From Bacteroidales bacterium (GTDB lineage Bacteria > Bacteroidota > Bacteroidia > Bacteroidales > Bacteroidaceae), in assembly GCA_004558535.1 (NCBI GenBank), contig SFCP01000023.1:1-18312 (forward strand): a DNA stretch of 18,312 nucleotides, in the 5' to 3' direction. Every line of letters starts with the position of its first letter. Position 1 is the first letter of the stretch. Below, in pieces: positions 14,561-18,312 of the stretch. The notes beneath the pieces are model-generated. The model ran no database searches. It saw nothing but the letters and a program-made list of their open reading frames with translations, and was not told the origin of the DNA. The translations under genes were made by a program, and so were the position numbers.

Positions 14561-15472
14561 ATGAAATACTTTACTTCCGGATTTGCAGCCTTTGCCGCCG
14601 CCGCGCTCTTCGCTTGCGGACAAATGGCGGCGCAGTCGTTCACCATACACAAGAAAAGCGGCGAAATCATAGAATACAGCATCAGCGAGGTAGACAGCCT
14701 CGTGTTTCATGAGGAGTCGACGCCCGAGGCACCCGCCGCACCGCGCATCGGCGACTTCTATTATGCCGACGGCACATGGAGCACCACACTCAAATCTGAC
14801 GCCACGCCCATAGCCATCGTGTTCTACGTGGGCGAGGCCACCGATTGCGGAGACCACGCCGCCTACTACAAGCAAAAGGATGGCAGTACGCCGCTTGCCG
14901 ACTTCCACGGCTATGCAGTGGCACTCAACGACGCGACGTATTTCGACGGAGAGCAACATACCGTCTGGTGGAGCGCGTACGACGCTGCCGATGAGGGCTT
15001 GGGTTGCTCTACAAGCACCACCGACTTCCTCGGTTACACCAACTCGCGCTCCATTGTCACCAATGCAACGGCAAAGAAAGGCGGGCTGACGGGCGAGGAT
15101 GACAACTATCCCGCAGCATATTACGCTATCGTGGCCTACGAAGCGGCTTGCCCCGCACCCGAACAGAGCAGCGGCTGGTTCTTGCCTTCGGCCTATCAGT
15201 TCAAGTACATTTACGACCGCGCTTACTTCGACGACGACAATTCCGGACGCGCCTGCCTCGCAAACTCCTTTGCCGTCCTCGGCGAGTCTCTCGCCACACC
15301 GCTGTACAACGACGATGCAGAATACTGGACCAGTACGGAAAAGGTAGATTCCTACGGTCTTTCCACGTGGGCGTATTATTTCAATTTCGACAAACGTGCC
15401 TTCAAGGCCGGTTTCATAGCCGACTATCGCAAGAACAGTGGCATGCGTGTGCGCTCGATGCTGGCATTCTAA
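14561..15472 (+). CDS. Secreted protein with DUF1566-like (Lcl C-terminal) fold, 303 aa
   Basis: N-terminal signal MKYFTSGFAAFAAAALFACGQMAAQ; cleavage after AAQ is most likely, though LFAC at 16-19 weakly resembles a lipobox. Residues 26-52 (FTIHKKSGEIIEYSISEVDSLVF) match the start of the next protein (VRLHMKSGETLEYACADVDSITF). From about 62 on, IGDFYYADGTW begins the main domain. SGWFLPSAYQFKYIYD, YWTSTE and GMRVRSMLAF near the end are the pattern of DUF1566/Lcl-C proteins, which have a C-type-lectin-like fold and are often extracellular. Ligand binding is inferred from the fold only. It is second in a likely three-gene operon and has no T9SS tail. Confidence 0.8.
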   Translation: MKYFTSGFAAFAAAALFACGQMAAQSFTIHKKSGEIIEYSISEVDSLVFHEESTPEAPAAPRIGDFYYADGTWSTTLKSDATPIAIVFYVGEATDCGDHAAYYKQKDGSTPLADFHGYAVALNDATYFDGEQHTVWWSAYDAADEGLGCSTSTTDFLGYTNSRSIVTNATAKKGGLTGEDDNYPAAYYAIVAYEAACPAPEQSSGWFLPSAYQFKYIYDRAYFDDDNSGRACLANSFAVLGESLATPLYNDDAEYWTSTEKVDSYGLSTWAYYFNFDKRAFKAGFIADYRKNSGMRVRSMLAF

Positions 15473-15523
15473 GGATTGGATGAAGAGTCAGGTCCTATAA
15501 ATGTGCTCTAAAAAGAATACACT

Positions 15524-16918
15524 ATGAGATGCTTTGGTAAATACATCATAGGCCTTGTGTCCGTCCTGCTGCTCGGCGCGCAGGCTATGACGGCGCAGAC
15601 CGTACGCCTGCACATGAAGAGCGGCGAGACATTGGAATATGCTTGCGCCGACGTGGACAGCATCACCTTTGTCCCCGCCGAGGCGGACTCGCCCAAGTTT
15701 CAACTTGCGGTGAGCGACATCGGTATCGCCTCCGCCACGCTCAGCGTCACGCCCAGCGACGATGCGGTGCGCTATTATTACGACGTGTGCACGCGTCAGC
15801 AGTACGATGCACTCACGGGCGGCGTGGAGGAAATCGTCACTTCGTACATCGAATACCTGAAAGGGCGCTATCCCACTCTCACGATGGAGCAAATCCTCAG
15901 CAACGCGCTGTCTCAGGGCGCTGACAGCGACCATCTCACGGGCCTGCCTGCAGGGACGGAGTTTGTGTTCTATGCCATTGCGGTGGACAACGAGGGTAAA
16001 TGCTATGGCGAAGCCGCTACCACAACCTTTTCCACGCTGCCCGGCGGCGACCCTGCCGACTGCACGTTTGAGGTGGACTACGAAAATCTCTCGTCCGATG
16101 CCCTGACGGTCCTGGTGACACCCTCCGATCCCTCCGTGCGCTATTGGATGGGCATCGTGTCCGTAGCCGGCTTTGCGGGCGACTACGCGCTGACCGCGCA
16201 GGTGCAACAGGAGATTGCCGACTATGCCGCCTCGACGGGCATGGACATGGCAGAGCTGGTGCAGAAGGTGACCTTCGCGGGCGACATCGCGCTTGAGGAA
16301 TCAGGACTTACGCCCGAGACACCATATTATATATATGTATACGCCATGAATCCCGATGGCACTGCCGCCGGGGCCTTGACCAAGAAACGATTTGTCACGC
16401 AAAGCGAATTGCCCTCCGATGCCGCTGTCAGCCTCAGCTATCGCTATTTCGACGGAGATGCGCTCTATGCAAATAATCCTGAGACCTATGCCGGGTACCA
16501 GGGGAAAGTGTTGGTGCAGACGCGCCTCACGCCCAACGAGACGGCAGTGTCCTGGGCCTTAGCGCTGGCCAAGGGCGACCTTACCGACGAGACGCTCTAT
16601 CCCGACGAGGCTACGAAGAACGCCGTGCTGCAGGCCGGGTACATAAACGCAGAGAGTAAGACGTTTGTGGCCGATTGGGGCACCTGCACCTTCCTCTATT
16701 TTGCAGCCGATGCCGACGGTATCGACGGTGTGTTGAAACGCCTGCTCGTCACCTTCGACAAAGCCAACGCCTGCCCCGTCACGGAAATCGGCGTTGAGGC
16801 CCTGCCGGCACGGCTCGCTTCACCCGCGGCCCTGCTCGCCGCACCGAGCCGCACCGCCCTCGGGTTGCGCCTGAAGCAGGCCGCTGACAGACAGCACAGA
16901 CATACGTTCAGGCATTAG
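15524..16918 (+). CDS. Secreted protein with duplicated fibronectin-III-like domains, 464 aa
   Basis: Signal peptide MRCFGKYIIGLVSVLLLGAQAMTAQ, then the KSGE...EY...VDSI(T)F module shared with the preceding gene. Two homologous domains follow, about residues 58-172 and 178-292. Each starts F(Q/E)(L/V), has a VTPSD(D/P)(A/S)VRY strand, a helical stretch with Met/Gln (EYLKGRYPTLTMEQIL; AQVQQEIADYAASTGM), then L(T/E)...LP/TP(A/E)(G/T) and Y(A)(I/M) and ends in F(S/V)T. They look like FnIII folds with a helical insertion. A third, less similar domain covers 297-420. The last 40 residues are rich in Ala, Leu and Arg and end RQHRHTFRH; no sorting tail is seen. Binding or adhesion is inferred. There are 51 bases between it and the gene before, so the operon assignment is likely but not certain. 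Confidence 0.82.
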   Translation: MRCFGKYIIGLVSVLLLGAQAMTAQTVRLHMKSGETLEYACADVDSITFVPAEADSPKFQLAVSDIGIASATLSVTPSDDAVRYYYDVCTRQQYDALTGGVEEIVTSYIEYLKGRYPTLTMEQILSNALSQGADSDHLTGLPAGTEFVFYAIAVDNEGKCYGEAATTTFSTLPGGDPADCTFEVDYENLSSDALTVLVTPSDPSVRYWMGIVSVAGFAGDYALTAQVQQEIADYAASTGMDMAELVQKVTFAGDIALEESGLTPETPYYIYVYAMNPDGTAAGALTKKRFVTQSELPSDAAVSLSYRYFDGDALYANNPETYAGYQGKVLVQTRLTPNETAVSWALALAKGDLTDETLYPDEATKNAVLQAGYINAESKTFVADWGTCTFLYFAADADGIDGVLKRLLVTFDKANACPVTEIGVEALPARLASPAALLAAPSRTALGLRLKQAADRQHRHTFRH

Positions 16919-16929
16919 GTCCGGCGGGG

Positions 16930-16944
16930 CAAGCAAGGCTTGTT
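16930..16944 (+). terminator. Weak hairpin after the three-gene cluster
   Basis: CAAGC (16930-16934) pairs with GCTTG (16938-16942) over a 3-base loop, only 11 bases after the stop, but without a proper T run. A weak terminator at best. Confidence 0.25.
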
Positions 16945-16986
16945 CCTACCGAAAGACCCCACCGCTAATTGGGTTCGCCGATGAAA

Positions 16987-17462
16987 CCCCGTGTCAGTTG
17001 CGAGTCGAAAGAACCGGGATAAACCCCTGCCCTGTGTCAGTCGGGAGAGACAAAAACTGGGATGCCCCCTGCCCTGTGTCAGTTGGGAAAAGACAAAAAC
17101 CGGTATAAACCCCTTGTGCCGGATGCAAAATGTCTCTTGCGAGCCATGGACGCTAGCCGGCTGAAAATCCCCCTGTCGGGTTTTGCATCCAGCACAAGGC
17201 GATAAACAAAAAAACAAACCTCGTCCTCTACGACAAGAAATCCTTGTCCTACGTAGCAGTGATGTTGTATACAATTCCGTTCTTGAGGTGCATACATTTA
17301 CCATGTATCTCTACCCATAGATTGTTTTTATTGTTTATCGCCTTGCAGAGGATGAATGCCTTCTGTAAGAAGGTGCTGTCGGGCTTTCGGTTTGGGCGTT
17401 AAGAGCTTGCTCTTATAAGACCACAAGGTTTTTATCCCGGCTTTTTTGTCTTTTCCTGCAGA
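16987..17462 (+). repeat. Composite palindromic repeat, copy 3 (both cloverleaves truncated)
   Basis: Same orientation and order as copy 2: three outer units (16987-17111), truncated A (17112-17199), two minisatellite units (17225-17268), conserved core (17269-17322), truncated B (17341-17425), then outer-end sequence to about 17462. A has lost the apex and right half of its central stem. B has lost the left half of its central stem, one side hairpin and an outer-stem arm, so that AGACCA joins CAAGGTTTTTATCC. Both deletions begin or end in hairpins, as expected for slippage across folded DNA. Confidence 0.85.
17225..17268. repeat. Minisatellite of repeat copy 3, two units
   Basis: Units CCTCTACGACAAGAAATCCTT (17225-17245) and CCTACGTAGCAGTGATGTTGT (17248-17268), the first and last types of the four units in copy 2, separated by two extra bases (GT). 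Loss of the two middle units would explain it. Confidence 0.75.
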
Positions 17463-17517
17463 AACGGCCGAAACGGGAGTCCCATAGCCATCTAATTCTT
17501 TGTCACTAAAAACTAAA

Positions 17518-17536
17518 AACTTTTAGCGGACAGCAA
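17518..17536 (+). promoter_or_regulatory. Shared 19-base motif, copy 2
   Basis: 17 of 19 bases equal 13877-13895. Here it lies about 70 bases before the TAAATTTG element of the next gene and 55 bases after repeat copy 3. Confidence 0.4.
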
Positions 17537-17588
17537 AAAAAAGCAAAAAAAATGGGCAGTAGAAAATGAATATTTAGGGTTTCTTTCT

Positions 17589-17596
17589 TAAATTTG
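17589..17596 (+). promoter_or_regulatory. -7 element of the last gene
   Basis: TAAATTTG fits TAnnTTTG. The upstream region is very A-rich and no TTG lies 19-21 bp before it, so the -33 part is missing or weak. Transcription would start near 17603, leaving a leader of about 113 nt. Confidence 0.55.
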
Positions 17597-17604
17597 CAGC
17601 ATGC

Positions 17605-17628
17605 AGACCTTGGCGCAATGGTCTTTTT
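17605..17628 (+). promoter_or_regulatory. Hairpin with T run at the start of the leader (possible attenuator)
   Basis: AGACC (17605-17609) pairs with GGTCT (17620-17624) and TTG (17610-17612) with CAA (17616-17618), with one bulged base; T24-T28 follows. It would form at the very 5' end of the predicted transcript. It may protect the transcript end, or stop transcription early. A second small stem (CTGTG 17647-17651 with CACAG 17661-17665) follows. Confidence 0.4.
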
Positions 17629-17715
17629 GCCATTTGAGAGCCGTGTCTGTGCAAGGAAAACACAGCCAATTCTACAATTCAATTCACTTTATTAATCAAT
17701 TAAATTCCAAACAAC

Positions 17716-18312
17716 ATGAGAAAATCCTTACTTTCTCTTCTCGTGCTCTTTGTGTATAGCCTCGTGGCTTTCGCACAGAAGGGTACTGAGATTACGTGGT
17801 CGGGACAGTCTGATTGGAGTGGCGTTGGTACGCAGGAGATTTCCTTTACTCAAGGAAATTGGAGCATTCAGGCCTCTAAGCAGACGGGGTCTACCAACCC
17901 TACCGTCAATCCCAATTCCTTCGACTTCCGTGCCTACGCAAAGAACGTTGTGATGGTGGGCAACTCGACCGAGAACATCGGCAAACTTGTCTTCCACATC
18001 TCCGCCGCGGGTAAGAAGCGCTGGACCGACGTTAATCCTTCTCAGGGTGTCATCACTGAGGATTTTGACAACAGTATGATTATCTGGGAGGCCAACGGCG
18101 AAGACGTTCAGTCTGTGTCATTTACCGTAGGTGAAACAGCAACTCTCGGTACGGAAACGGGTAAGGCCGGTCAGTTCGACTTCACCTCCGTGACTGCCTA
18201 CACCAAGGCTGAGCTCACCGTGACTGAGCCGGAACCCGAGCCGGAACCCGTGCCCAGCTTCGTACTCTATCATGCCGGCTACAACGGCAACGATGGCTTC
18301 ATCGGTTTCGCC
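17716..18312 (+). CDS. Secreted protein, N-terminal 199 aa (cut by window end)
   Basis: The ATG at 17716 begins a frame open to the window end. Signal peptide MRKSLLSLLVLFVYSLVAFAQ, cleavage near FAQ/KG. Residues 22-170 (KGTEITWSGQSDWSGVGTQEISFTQGNWSIQASKQTGSTNP..., NVVMVGNSTENIGKLVFHISAAGKKRW) look like a beta-sandwich domain with many aromatic residues. The domain ends with KAELTVTEPEP, followed by a short Pro-Glu linker (EPEPEPEPVP, 176-185), and a new domain starts at FVLYHAGYNGNDG. A linker of this kind usually separates extracellular modules. I do not recognise the family; a surface or cell-wall role is inferred from the signal peptide and context. Codon choice matches the other secreted genes. 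It has its own promoter region and is not in the preceding operon. Confidence 0.85.
   Translation, partial: MRKSLLSLLVLFVYSLVAFAQKGTEITWSGQSDWSGVGTQEISFTQGNWSIQASKQTGSTNPTVNPNSFDFRAYAKNVVMVGNSTENIGKLVFHISAAGKKRWTDVNPSQGVITEDFDNSMIIWEANGEDVQSVSFTVGETATLGTETGKAGQFDFTSVTAYTKAELTVTEPEPEPEPVPSFVLYHAGYNGNDGFIGFA

Overview
The window looks like a chromosomal segment of a Bacteroidales bacterium, probably close to Prevotellaceae or Porphyromonadaceae. Four things point there: Bacteroidetes-type promoters (TAnnTTTG, in the best case with a TTG 19-20 bp upstream), A-rich leaders instead of strong Shine-Dalgarno sites, secreted proteins with T9SS-like C-terminal tails, and a giant LamG/carboxypeptidase-regulatory-like surface protein of a type common in gut and oral Bacteroidales. 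The coding DNA is GC-rich. Species cannot be fixed from the sequence alone.

Layout: (1) 1-417 is a copy of a composite palindromic repeat in inverted orientation. (2) 847-10614 is one 3255-residue secreted multidomain protein with its own promoter and terminator. (3) 10904-11644 is a short-chain dehydrogenase. (4) 12050-12970 holds two tandem, related small lipoproteins followed by a strong terminator. (5) 13141-13747 is the most complete copy of the composite repeat. (6) 14023-16918 is a tight run of three secreted proteins; the first has a T9SS-like tail and the second and third share an N-terminal module. (7) 16987-17462 is a third, degenerate copy of the repeat. (8) 17716 to the window end is the start of another secreted protein, cut by the window edge.

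The genes form a mostly cell-envelope and surface neighbourhood: five exported proteins, two lipoproteins and one cytosolic oxidoreductase. No transposase, recombinase, T9SS machinery, CRISPR, tRNA or rRNA is visible.

The most unusual content is the repeat family. Each full copy is built as [about 41-bp tandem units]-[cloverleaf A]-[21-bp minisatellite core]-[cloverleaf B, inverted]-[41-bp units, inverted]. Cloverleaf B (127 bp in both intact copies) folds on paper into a four-way junction, and the two intact copies differ at two stem positions by compensating changes, which suggests that the folded form matters. Copies 1 and 2 are inverted around the giant gene, the dehydrogenase and the lipoproteins. 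Copies 2 and 3 are direct repeats around the three-gene cluster, so both inversion and deletion by homologous recombination are possible.
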